Part shown: piece after piece, positions 46,792 to 57,409 of the stretch
Position numbering within the stretch: position 1 is the first letter of the stretch
Layout: each line of letters starts with the position of its first letter
From: Cohnella ginsengisoli
Lineage (GTDB): Bacteria > Bacillota > Bacilli > Paenibacillales > Paenibacillaceae
Length of the DNA: 64,000 bases
Assembly: GCF_029525555.1 (NCBI RefSeq)
Contig: NZ_JAPDHZ010000006.1
Coordinates: forward strand, 1-64,000
Reading direction: 5' to 3'
Notes under the pieces: generated by a model
What the model was told of the DNA's origin: nothing
What the model saw: only the letters and a program-made list of their open reading frames with translations
Database searches by the model: none
Program-made: the position numbers and the translations under genes

Positions 46792-47818
46792 ATGACTATC
46801 TTTGTGCGAGATCTGAGCAAGGAGGAAGGTAACCGCCTTCTGCGAATCGCACGGAAAGGTGCAGATCCGGTGGATGTCCGCCGAGCTCTTCTAATCCTGG
46901 CGTCTGCCCAAAAGATGAAAGTGCCGGAGATCAGCCGGCTTTATCACATATCGGGCGAACATATTCGAAAAACAATCCACCGTTTCAACACGGAAGGGAT
47001 GGCCTCGCTCAAACCGAATTACGGCGGCGGCCGACCGCCGACCTTTACCGAGGAGCAGCGAGCCGACATCATCGAGCTTGCCCAGATTCCCCCCTAAAGT
47101 GCTGGGGTTACCCTTCACGCACTGGTCGCTGGCCAAGCTGAAGGAAGCAGCGGAGAAGAAGAAAATCGTGTCTTCCATCATACGCGTCATTCTCGATGAA
47201 GCCAAGATCACCTACCAGAACACCAAGACGTGGAAGGAATCGACCGACTCGGAATTCGAGATTAAAAAAAAACGAATCGAAGCCCTATACGACTGCCCTC
47301 CGGAAGACGGGCGGGTAATCTGCGTCGACGAATTTGGACCGTTATCGCTGCAGCCTTACCGCGGCAAAGGCTGGTTTCAGCAGCGCCGGCCCAAAAGGCT
47401 TCGCGCAACCTACACTCGTCCGCATGGTGTGAAGCATCTGCTCGCCGCGCTCCACGTAAAGACGAATCAACTGTACGGTCATTCTTCCAAGAGTAAGAAG
47501 CATGCCGACATCTTGCGTTTCTTCAATGTGCTCCGCCGCCGGTATCATCGTTCCGAGCGACTGTATATCATCTTGGACAACTTTTCTCCTCATCATCACC
47601 ACAAGGTCAAAGCGTGGGCGAAAGAGAATAACGTGGAACTGGTCTTCACACCGACCTACGCTTCCTGGCTGAACCGAATCGAGTGCCATTTCGGGCCGCT
47701 TCGTAAGTTCGTTTTGGAAGGCAGTGACTTCCGGCAGCACAAAGACTTGGCTTCAGCAATTCAGGCATATCTGCGCTGGCGCAACAAGAACAAGCGAATT
47801 CACATTTTTTACTTATAG
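46792..47818 (+). CDS. IS630 family transposase, frame break
   Basis: 341 residues after reading C6 at 47089-47094 as C5 (AQIPPKVLGLPFTHWS). An N-terminal HTH region (VPEISRLYHISGEHIRKTIH) precedes a DDE domain with VICVDEFGPL, the second aspartate in LYIILDNFSPHHH and the glutamate in WLNRIECHFG. It matches IS630/Tc1-mariner-like enzymes. Terminal inverted repeats were not found by eye; TA target sites are expected. A GTG 9 bases upstream is an alternative start. It separates the DUF2750 gene from the Rhs locus. Confidence 0.85.
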
Positions 47819-47861
47819 TATGAGTGGCATAAAGCGATTCACCATTTATCAAGGTATTAAT

Positions 47862-48057
47862 TCAATCGAAAGATTTGGTAGTTACTGAAACCTTCTCTTC
47901 ACCATTTCTATTTATTAGAGCAACTTCAAAATCTGAAATCCATCTAAGTTCACCCAGATGCTTAGCATATGCAAATTCATCCGGTAGTTCAGATATAACT
48001 TTTTTTTGAAACTATTTCTCGTCCATCTCGTTGAAATATTGATATAAATATATCCAT
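47862..48057 (-). CDS. Hypothetical small protein, possible immunity fragment
   Basis: 64 residues after reading T8 at 48000-48007 as T7: MDIFISIFQRDGREIVSKKV, ELPDEFAYAKHLGELRW and a polar end VSVTTKSFD. No family is recognised and there is no strong ribosome site. It sits just downstream of the candidate immunity gene on the same strand and right beside the IS630 end, so it may be intact or the remainder of a longer gene. Confidence 0.4.
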
Positions 48058-48100
48058 ACTGCTTACAGAGTGTTTACACAATACTTTAGCACTATAATTT

Positions 48101-48601
48101 TTATCGGGGCTTTTTTATAGCCTTCTTCCAAAGCCATTCGTTTAAATACCGAGCTTCCTCTATTTGCAAACCTATCTCTCTAAACTTCTGCATTTCCCAA
48201 TTATTTTCTTGGGAAATTTTCTCTATCCCTTCCATAAGTAGGTTAAGTGTAGTTTCTTTCTTCCCAACTTCGCTATTATTTGAAAAATCATTAAAGTTAA
48301 ACTTCACTTGTACTGAACATACACCTGAATATTGACGCACCCTTTCATCAGTAATGTCTTCGACACATTCAACAAGGATTTTCCAACAACCTTTTATCTT
48401 AATCTTACTAAACAAGCGTTCATACATAGCCGTAATACAGCGAGTTTCCAATCTAAACTGGCGTCTTATCTCTTTCCAATTCATCTCGTAATCTAATTTA
48501 GTAGCTTCATTGTATTGACATTTTTCCTCGTTCATTATCATCCTAATTTTTTTATCATTTTCCATATATGGTAAATCTAAGTCGAACTCTTTTAAGTACA
48601 A
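48101..48601 (-). CDS. Candidate immunity protein for the Rhs toxin
   Basis: 166 residues, soluble, mixed alpha/beta, acidic and AT-rich. No family is recognised. It starts 17 bases after the stop of the Rhs gene on the same strand, the standard position of an immunity gene in polymorphic toxin loci. Sequence features include a central beta region (CSVQVKFNFNDFSNNSEVGK) and helical ends (FREIGLQIEEARYLNEWLWK). The role is inferred from position only. Confidence 0.6.
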   Translation of the reverse strand: MYLKEFDLDLPYMENDKKIRMIMNEEKCQYNEATKLDYEMNWKEIRRQFRLETRCITAMYERLFSKIKIKGCWKILVECVEDITDERVRQYSGVCSVQVKFNFNDFSNNSEVGKKETTLNLLMEGIEKISQENNWEMQKFREIGLQIEEARYLNEWLWKKAIKKPR

Positions 48602-48617
48602 TGTTAACCTCTCCCAA

Positions 48618-51600
48618 TCATTCCCACGGCCGTGGTCTTTGATGTTTACTCATTGAATTACCTTTATCCCATAGCCTCTGAGCATTTTGACTTTCCCATG
48701 TAAGGGCCTTTTGTCTATTTGGGATATTAGGTTTAACAACTTTTGCTTCATATTTGTCTTTACCATCTTTTTTATTCCATCTGTTCACTTGGCTGTTGGC
48801 TCTTGGGGAAGTACCATTTTTATTAAGCTTTTGACCACTAATACCAGTTTTAACGACATCGCCAGTCGATTTTTCTGATATTTCATATCCATGCTGAACC
48901 TTTTTTACTCGCCTTACTATTACCATTAATTACTTTGGCCGTTCCCTTAGCCGCCTTCTTGGCGGTAATAACAGCTTTGCCACCTTTAATCAGCTTACTT
49001 ATTGACTTTGCTTCGCCCAGGCCCGGCACTGCGTTGCTGACTAAATTCGTCGTAACGGACTTGGTCAGATTAAACTTTTTTACCGCTTGCCTTTGCTGAT
49101 GCGTAATCCACTCCGGTATCTACGGCTGTCTTAATTGCCACTTTAGCCACGTACATTACAACTGGAATCAGGAATGCAAAATTACCGCTCGGATCACTAA
49201 AACTGTTTGGATCGTTATGCGCATACGTATACAGGTTCAAACTCAGGGGATTCTTTAGTTCACCTTCAAACGTATCCTCCTGTAGGAACCGCCCTGTACC
49301 CGGATCATACCACCGCTGTCCCATGCTGTACAGGCCAGTGGTATTGTCGTAGTACTCGGATGAATAACGGAACGGGTTGCTGATTTCCTCCTTTTCTACG
49401 GTCAGCGGACGTCCCCAAATATCATAGGTGTATTTATTTTTTACTTCTCCTGCCGCGTCACGAATTTCTACGACATCCTGGTGGCCGTTAAGCAAGTAAT
49501 ACGAGCGGGAGGCGGTTGCTCCTCCATCGACTCGAGCCAAAAGGCTATTGCCATAAATATACGAGGCTTTGGGCGTGACTGTTGTTCCACTCACTGTTCC
49601 TTCAGCTGCAATTTGATCTTCATCCCAGTAATAACGCGTAGTTACACCGTTTTCGGTGCGCTCGTAAAGTTGGTCGTCCCCGTTGTACTTGTAGGTTACC
49701 GCGTCCGTCCCAGCTACAGTTGCTTTCTTGAGACGATTCCATTCATCATATTCATAAATCGCTTCCGTAAAATTAGGTGCTGCCGAAGTGGTCAAACTAC
49801 TTCGGTTGCCACGCGGGTCGTAGGTATAGGTTTCTTGAAACTCGCTGTTGGTCAGCACCCGGCCGAGTTTGTCATAGGTGTATTCATTTGCGATGCCGTT
49901 CTGAGTGCGAGTTTTTAAATTGCCAGCATCGTCGTAAATGTATGAATAATTATTTACTTCCATGCCGCTGGCTTGGTTTTGCTTCAAACTCGTCATGTCA
50001 AAGCCGTTGTAACCGTAATTCGAGATCATGCCATTCCCGTAGTTGACGGTTTGAATTCGGTCATTCTTCAAATACGTATACGATGCAACCTGACTGCCGT
50101 TGCTGGTTACACTCTCCAACCGATTCACTTTGTCGTAGACGTAAACGGTTGCTCGGTTATAAAGATCCGTGATCTTTGTGCGGTTGCCCTTTAAATCGTA
50201 TTCCGATGTCAGCGTTTTTCCATCCGGAAAAGTTTTTTTGATGAGCAGACCCGAATTCGAATCATACAGGTAACCAGTTGTTCCGGTGGCGTCTGTCATA
50301 GACTTTCGTTTTCCATCCGCCTCGTAGGTATATGATACCGAGGAAGTCGGTCCACTGCGTTGAAGCAATCGGTTTCGGTTGTCATAGGAGTAAGTGAACT
50401 TCTGGCCTTTTCGGTCTGTCATTTCGATGAGATTACCCGCGAGATCATAAACCATGGTTTTTGATAAACCACTCTCATCGATTTCTTTTAGCAATCTTCC
50501 GGTCTCGTCATAAATCTTCAGAATTTGCTGATTGCCTGGATACTGTATGGAAGTAAGATTGCCTAGTTTGTCGTAACCATAGGTGAACACTTCGGTATTC
50601 GGCGTTGTCACCGTTCTTAATTGTCCCAGTAAATCATACGTAAACTGTGTTGTATTGCCTAATGCGTCTTGGGTGCTTATGACATTGCCTGAATGGTCGT
50701 ATTCACTCGCCTGCTTAAGCGTAAGTACGCCATTTTTACCTTCCTTCTCCAGCGTCACTCGTCCCAGCTTATCGTACGTCCGTTCGACCTGGTTGTTTTC
50801 CTCGTCGATGTCAGTTACCGTGCTTAGTAAATCATTATATACAACAGAACTAAAGCTATTGTCAGGGTTGGTCGTTTTCTTAATCCTGCCGAAGCCGTCA
50901 TAAGCATACGCTACTTTATTCCCTAAAGGATCATCCTCCCATTCGACACGACTAACTCCATCGTAGCCTGTTCGAGTCTTGGCTTTGAAGACACCTGATT
51001 CCTTGACTGCCAATTCTACTTTCCGGCCGATCTTATCCCAAGTTGTACGAGTCTGAATCCCAGTCTCATTTGTGGTGGTTATTTGGTTCAGTGTGTCGTT
51101 ATAAGCAACCTCAAATGTCGTAAAGTCCGGGTTAACAATGCGAGTAATTCGGTCCAACTTGTCATGCTCATAGGATGTTTTACTGCCCCCGCCATCAGTG
51201 AAGGAAGTCATGTTCCCCGTCAGCTTGTTATAAGTTGCCGTTGAACTGGAGATTTTGGCAGTATTGTAGACATCCTTGTAATAAAGCGTCTGCTTTGTTA
51301 AAAACGCCGAACCGAATGTAGGATCATACTCGAATGTGGTTAATGCTTGTCTAGCGTTATCATAATCAATTGTAGATGTGACATTGCCGAATGCGTCATA
51401 AGTATAGGAAGTTCGGCTCAGATAATCGGTGGCTGTATCGCTGCTTTTCAACTGATAATCAGTCACATCTCCCTGCGAATTCCGCACCAGTGACACATAA
51501 AGGAACGACGTTCCTTTAACGGGCCATTTCTCCGCATTCCGCAGATGGGTCGTCGGATCATAGGTGTAGGTGGTCACTTGACCCATAGCATCCGTGGAAG

Positions 51601-54076
51601 AAGTGACATTTCCGTAATCATCGTACGTCGTTGAATTCGTAATACGCGATGATTCACTAGCGCCATTAGTATAATAAGTAGTTACACTAATGGGATTCGG
51701 AATTTTACGAACTTCGTCATAGGTGTTATCCGTGATTCGATTAGTAACTAGATCAGATTCTTGCAGTTTGGTGTTGTAAATCATCGGAGAGGTCTGATCA
51801 TCGATGTAGTCCTTCTTATACGTATAAATGGACTCCAGCGATCCTCTTATAATCTTGGTGGAAAAGTTTATATCCTGATTGTAGGAGCTTCCCATATCAC
51901 TCGGATAAATAAAGACAGCAACGTTGGTTGCGGCAGGGGGATCAACGTAATCTTTGCGTTCCTTTACGCGGAACACTTGATTTGCAGAGTTTGGCCCCGT
52001 ATATCTGGTAATTGGTGTTGCATCATAAATATACTCAGTTTGGGCTCCGGTCGGATGTGTTACAAATCTTAAAAGGGCGTATGGATTATCGGTTACAGGG
52101 TTAGTATCGAGCAGACTGAAAAAAGCAGATTTAACGTCATAACTATAGGTTGTCGTACGATTCATCTGGTCAACGACTTGAGTAAGCAATTCTTTGCCAT
52201 GATCGATCGTTTTATTGTATGTGACTACCCGGTCTCCCATCGTCAAAGTCACCTGAGAGGTGGTATAAGCAATGTTTATACTGTTACCGATGGCATCCGA
52301 AATTTTAGTAAGTACGGTTCCATACGGGCTAATGTTTGAATACATGAATTGTGTGTTGTTGCCGTAGGCATCGCTCATCTGAATAACCCGGCCATCGGCA
52401 CTAAAATAGGTTTTATCACCTGTAATCGAGATCAATTCCTGAGCGGAGGCCACACCGTTTACGGTAACGCTGGTATTAACAGCCAAGGTTAAATCCTTCC
52501 ATGGGTATCCTTTCAGGAGCCCGTTTTCCACCTTATAGGTACCTCCACCTGCCATGTGGAGATACGTGCCGCCCTCAAAGGTCAGATATGGAATATCCCA
52601 AGTCCAACCCTTGCCGATCGGGAAACGCTTGTCTGTATCCGCTTCTTTTAACGCATTCATATACCAAGTCGATGAACCCACATAGTCACTGTCAATTCCT
52701 GTGCCTGTAACGGTTCCACCGCTATAAGATTGCCCGGCACTGTAACTCGCGGCAACACTCTGCGCCTGTGACATACTCACATAAGGACCCATATAATCGC
52801 TATATGATTCAGTACCTACATTCACAGTTGCGGTGCCTGTAGTACCGCTAAAGAAGTATTTATATATGTAATAAAATCCTTGGGAGCAGCTAGAAGGCGC
52901 TGATTGAGAATTGACAGAGAGCGTGTTGAAGTAATAATCTCTCACCGCGCTTGTGGTGTACATCTCAGTTATTGGTGTAACTGGCGAATAGTAATCTTCT
53001 GTCGTTGTCACAAATTCGCCAGTGTTGCATTTATACTTATTGACTAGAACATGAGTGTTGTACGTTATTGTATATCTGGTCTCATACACAGGAGCATCAT
53101 AATTAATGACGGCATAATAATCGTAATAGTCAACGCTATTTGCATCGACATCCATGTCGAACAACTGAGAAGAACCGGAGTCATAAGATCTTGTAAGTGT
53201 GAACCCTTGACCGCCTCGTCCTGGCAAAGTCAGGTCATCTTCTGTCAAAGACAACGATCCACTAACGGTAGACACACTTTCCTCATCCACTTCGACCCGA
53301 TAAGGAGCTTCATCCAGCTTGACCTTAAGCATATCCAGCTTGGGTTCTTCCGGCTGTGGAGGCAATCCACGTTCGCGAAACGTATTGACCACTGTTAAAT
53401 CGACATCCGGTGCATCGGATATCATTTGCTCGGCAGCCTCATCCAAGACTGCGTATACAGAATTGCTGACAGATGTGTCGTTGTACACTGAATCCAGGAC
53501 AGACAACCCTCTATTACTGAATAAAGGGAGTGTTTCATCCAATAGACTATCCTTTGGCTTACGCCGTTCTCGCTCAATCTCTTCTAATGTTTTTCCGCTG
53601 TCCAGCAGTTCTTGAATGAAAGCTGGCTCGAGATTCAATTCTTCCGCTAATGTTTCAATACTGCGATTGGCGCTTTCCTCGTTTTGTTTGGCCCAGGCTT
53701 GTTCCAGTTCCATGTTCTTAATTCGAGTAATCCGTTCAGTAAGATCTCGATCTCGCTCCGATTCCTGCAATGAGGGTTGTTCCTGCTGTATTTCCTGCTC
53801 CATTTGCAATGTCTCGGCATTTCGCTGCTGTCCATGCGATAATCTACTATCCAGCTCTTGATTAATCCATGCTTTTTCTTGATTTAGAAGTATTGAGTCT
53901 GACCGAAAATCTTCAGATAAAGATACTTTCATATCAGGTGTGAACAGAGAATTCTCAGATAGTGACTCATGTGACAGACTTATTCCTTCGGCCTTTCCTA
54001 CTTGGAAATTCTGAAGTAATAAAACTATACTAAGGGCTAATGCTATATGTTTAAATAATTTTTTCCTCGACAACAT
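48618..54076 (-). CDS. Secreted Rhs/WapA-type polymorphic toxin, two frame breaks
   Basis: About 1,818 residues after reading the T6 runs at 49076-49081 and 48901-48906 as T5. Signal peptide (LFKHIALALSIVLLLQNFQV) and a helical charged region to about 240; then SLSLTEDDLTLPGRGGQGF and a long series of YD/RHS repeats (YEYDEWNRLKKATV, GYDKLGNLTSIQYPG). The Rhs core ends with RWYDPGTGRFLQEDT and LYTYAHNDPNSFSDPSGN near 1630. After it come a hydrophobic pre-toxin segment and a C-terminal toxin of about 110 residues with YEISEKSTGDVVKTGISG, NIPNRQKALTWESQNAQRLW and a final KHQRPRPWE. The TGISG motif recalls the GIY-YIG/URI nuclease fold, a tentative idea. ATG at 54076 follows GGGAGG. Confidence 0.87.
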
Positions 54077-54111
54077 TTATTCCTCCCGATAATCCTTCGT
54101 TATCAACAAAT

Positions 54112-55853
54112 TTAAAAACAGGGCAACGTTATCGTAAAATTTCTGATTTTGTTATGGTTTTGCTTTTTTAAATTACCATTGTTATCAAAGTTGAAATTAA
54201 TCGTATATTTGTACAGCCCCTGCTCGTAGGATTGAGTATTGATTCTCCCCAAAGTTGTATAAGTATAAGCATATTTCTGATTCTGAGTTAATCGAAAGGT
54301 ATAAAAAGCATTAGGATCAAGATTTGCATTGTATTGCTGAATTGAAACAAGATACTGATATCCCTTTTTTGGTTTTAAAGGAGGTTTCTATAACATTTGA
54401 CTTATTGCTCAGATCCATGAGTTGAACTAGAGACTGCTTCTTCTCATATATTCTTATGTTGTACAACTGCCCCTCCGGTATTTTTAAAGAAAAATACGCA
54501 TACCCATCTAATTGAGAATTAATAATAAAATGATCGGATTCTCCATAAGTTTCTTCCCAATCAGAACGCGAAAGAAGCGCCTTGTAAATATGATTAAATA
54601 CAATTGGATACGCCGTGCTATGATCATTATTGAATTCATACAAGTCCCTTCCGCCCATTATTAGCGTTATTCTGGCATAAACAGCAGAAGACTCATATCC
54701 CTTAAGAACCACGTAATAGGTTTTGCCCGCACTCATTGGATAGGTCACGGCGGAGAACGAATGAAGTTCATCTCCTGTTCCCACATCGTCATTATAGGCA
54801 ATTAAGTTACTATCGCTAAGGTTTGCATTGTCATAAAGATACAGCATCGTATCGTTTGATTGAGTTCCCCTTCCATAAAATCCAGTAAAGACTGTGTAGT
54901 ATCCGCTTTCTGTAGGCGTGAATTTAAAATAGTCGCCGGTACTAGTGGATACGTCAATAGAGCCATTTACAGATAAGTTTTTAATAACATTTGGATTCTC
55001 CAATTCCACAGTTAACCTAGCAAAGATGGATTGGCCTATCCAGTCACCAGCGCTTCTAACTTTAATGTAATAACAACTGCCACGATCCATAAATAAAGAA
55101 ATCTTTGAGAAAAGACTAGATGTGTCACTATCATCATTGAATGCTAATTGATACATCAGTTCACTGTCCTGATAGACCCATAATGCAGTGTCCACAATAC
55201 CTGAACTTGAAGAACCACCATAAGAAGAAGTAGAAATCTTGTATGTTCCCGTTAATGGAGCGCAGAACTTAACTACTTTTCCGTTAGAAGGAACATTCAC
55301 ATCCAATGGTGCGTTTATTTGTATCTGATCATAATCATTACTCGAAACCATTAATTCAGTATTAGCCTCGTAATTGCTGATATCAATTGATGATGCCTTA
55401 GCAATAAGTAGCAAGGATTGGTATTGATTTATATACTTTGTATATTGATATTCCAAGTTTGATAAGCGAAGCAAAGTACTCTCAGCATCTTTGATACTCT
55501 GCCCATCGCTTTCCTTTGGTTTATTTTTACTACTTGAAACCGATTGTAAGAGGACTTTCGTTTTTTTTGATATTCAATTCGTTTTCTAATTTCTCAATGT
55601 CTTTAGCTGTCGTTTTATCAGCTAACAATGATGCACGAATTCTAAGCGCGGCTAAATCTTGACTAAGTTCTTCAAGTCTAGCTTCTTTTTGATTTCGCGC
55701 ATCTTCTAAGGAAATATCTTGTGTACTATCCAGTTGGTTCTCCAACGTATCCTGACTTTCCGCACTCGCCTTGTTGTTGGCCTCCGCCAAAGATGCCAAC
55801 AAACAAAAAATAAAAATTAATAACATTCCGGTTTTAATCATCTTCTTTGTCAT
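54112..55853 (-). CDS. Secreted protein with two PPC-like beta domains, two frame breaks
   Basis: 579 residues after reading T8 at 55561-55568 as T7 and T6 at 54365-54370 as T5, which joins three frames. MTKKMIKTGMLLIFIFCLLA is a signal peptide. A coiled-coil region follows (ARNQKEARLEELSQDLAALR). Two beta-sandwich domains like bacterial pre-peptidase C-terminal (PPC) domains come next: CAPLTGTYKISTSSYGG with LWVYQDSELMYQLAFNDDSD, and FKFTPTESGYYTVFTGFYG with LYLYDNANLSDSNLIAYNDD. The end is a further beta domain (FYTFRLTQNQKYAYTYTT). ATG at 55853 follows GAGGGG. It ends 36 bases before the Rhs start, so it is a probable operon partner. No peptidase motif is seen. Confidence 0.8.
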
Positions 55854-55886
55854 CAGTTTACCCCTCAGAAATGGAAAATTTCGCAC

Positions 55887-56138
55887 GTCATTATCTTCGA
55901 ACCAACCTATCTAATTGATCCCCTTTCTCCCGCATTTGGGGAAATAACCTACGTCGAGTATGTTATCGAAAGTATGTTTGTTAAATATTAAAGATGTGTT
56001 AAATATTAGCAATATCTTCTTCAATCAGATTGAGAATTCATTTAACCTAGGAAGTTTGTTACATTCAAGATCTTAATATAGCTTGAGACAGAAATTTAAG
56101 CGAAAATACCCAAATCGAACACTTAGTGAGCAAGGTGA
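55887..56138. other. Intergenic region upstream of the Rhs operon
   Basis: AT-rich, no gene. It contains the short duplication GTTAAATATTA (about 55979-56004) and probably the promoter of the minus-strand toxin operon. Confidence 0.4.
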
Positions 56139-56388
56139 ATGTTCATCAAGACCGAACTGCTTATTATCGATGAGATCGGGTACTGGACGTTGGACGAGAC
56201 CGCTTCCCACTTCTTCTTCCAGATCGGTTCCGAGTGCTATGAGCGCGGCTCGATTCAGCTTACGTCGAAGAAGACGTTTGGCGCCTGGGGCGATATCTTT
56301 GGTGAAAGCTATGCTAGATCACCTCCTCCAGCACTCCAGCACCGTTAAAATCAAGGGGGAGAACTACCGCATCAAGGAGAAAAAATAG
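56139..56388 (+). pseudogene. IS21 family IstB remnant
   Basis: The stretch LLIIDEIGYWTLDETASHFF carries the Walker B of the IstB ATPase, followed by ERGSIQLTSKKTFGAWGDIF. It continues after one frame shift with MLDHLLQHSSTVKIKGENYR and IKEKK, the normal IstB C-terminus. The N-terminal half with Walker A and the IstA gene are missing, so it is a decayed fragment. Confidence 0.8.
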
Positions 56389-56394
56389 CAGTCA

Positions 56395-56725
56395 CCAACT
56401 TAATCGGTTTATCACTTTTAAGTCGTATTGATGCTCAAAATGGCTTGGAGTGGTGCAGCCAATCGACGAATGAATGCACTAATTATTGTAGATGACTTCG
56501 ATGTACTCAAAGATGCTTTTCTCAGCTTGTGCACGGGTCGCGTACTTGTTTAGATCAATCAGTTCTGTTTAATGATGGTGTGAAAAAATTCACTGCAAGC
56601 ATTATCGTTGCCGTTGCCTTTATGGGCATGCTGCCGGTCATGGCGTAAACCTGGAACTGCTTTTGATACACGTGTGAGGCATACTGGCTGCCCCAATTAG
56701 AATGGTGTAAGATTTCTCCATCGGG
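56395..56725 (-). pseudogene. IS3 family transposase OrfB remnant
   Basis: On the minus strand, in broken frames, one reads HHSNWGSQYASHVYQKQFQV, then EFFHTIIKTELIDLNKYATR and IFEYIEVIYNN followed by an in-frame stop, then HSSIGCTTPSHFE. This is the C-terminal third of an IS3/IS150-type integrase domain with its catalytic glutamate region decayed. It abuts the right flanking repeat. Confidence 0.75.
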
Positions 56726-56781
56726 CCCAGACGGCCGTGAGCGGAGGCGGGGATGTGGAAGATGGCGCTGGAACCGCTTCT

Positions 56782-57114
56782 GTGCCCGGCTACCGGATCG
56801 TCGTCAAGCTGACGGACGCCTCGATTCGCGGCGGCGAGACGATCAAGGTCCATCTCGAGAAGGAAGCCTCGGAGACGGATACGATGCTCGTGCCGAGCGC
56901 GGCGATCCACCGGGACGGGGACGGCGCCTACGTGCTCGTAATCGAAGAGCGTCAGGGGCCGCTGGGCAACGCCTACTATGCCTCGCGCAGATCGGTCTCC
57001 GTCAAAGAGACGGGCGACGGCATGTCCGCCGTCGCCGGCAGCCTGTTCGAAGGCGATCGGATGATCGTCGAGAGCGAGGAGCCGCTGAGCGAGGGCGAGC
57101 GGGTGCGAATATAA
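56782..57114 (+). pseudogene. HlyD-like gene, 3' fragment
   Basis: About 110 codons in frame with VPGYRIVVKLTDASIRGGE, GAYVLVIEERQGPLGNAYYA and a stop after GERVRI. It differs from the intact gene at 44645-46000 by about eight residues. It lacks everything upstream of the last barrel domain and has no start site, so it is not a functional gene. Confidence 0.85.
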
Positions 57115-57117
57115 AAC

Positions 57118-57144
57118 AGGCTGCCGGAACGATCCGGCAGCCTG
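57118..57144. terminator. Terminator hairpin (second copy)
   Basis: Same perfect stem as at 46002-46031. On the minus strand it lies downstream of tRNA-Arg and may end its transcript. Confidence 0.65.
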
Positions 57145-57167
57145 CGGGCATTTGTGAGTGATTAAAC

Positions 57168-57243
57168 TGGCGGCCCCGAGATGACTCGAACATCCGACAC
57201 CACGTTTAGGAAACGTGTGCTCTATCCACTGAGCTACGGGGCC
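57168..57243 (-). tRNA. tRNA-Arg(CCU)
   Basis: A 76-base cloverleaf with encoded CCA. Acceptor GGCCCCG/CGGGGCC, D-arm GCTCAGTGGATAGAGC, anticodon loop TTCCTAA with anticodon CCU, and T-arm with GTTCGAGTC. Its 3' 47 bases are repeated at 46054-46100, marking it as an integration target. Confidence 0.95.
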
Positions 57244-57409
57244 ACAGCAAATCTCATTATAGCACAATCCCGTCGGAGAGCCAAAACGAAATTCGACCTT
57301 GAAGCGGGCGAAAACGAACCGTATTCCGATTGCCAAAAACGCCGCTTCGCGTTATGGTAGGGACAACGATTCAGCCCGGTTGGGCGCGCAGCAAGGCGGG
57401 GGGCTTACG

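Larger units (their letters stand above)
46101..57167. mobile_element. 11-kb accessory island at tRNA-Arg
   Basis: Lies between the partial and complete tRNA-Arg copies. It is AT-rich compared with both flanks and holds an IS630-type transposase, an Rhs toxin locus with candidate immunity genes, and remnants of IS21 and IS3 transposons. Its right end (56782-57167) carries a diverged copy of the host's HlyD tail, which argues that the element came in with flanking DNA from a related genome or by recombination across that homology. No integrase gene is visible, so mobility by itself is doubtful. Confidence 0.75.
56782..57214. repeat. Right 433-bp flanking repeat of the tRNA-Arg island
   Basis: Collinear with 45668-46100. 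It covers a HlyD 3' end fragment, the same terminator hairpin and the tRNA-Arg 3' part. Differences are spread and include both silent and conservative amino-acid changes (V to I, D to E), so this copy evolved as a real gene elsewhere before becoming a fragment here. Confidence 0.9.
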
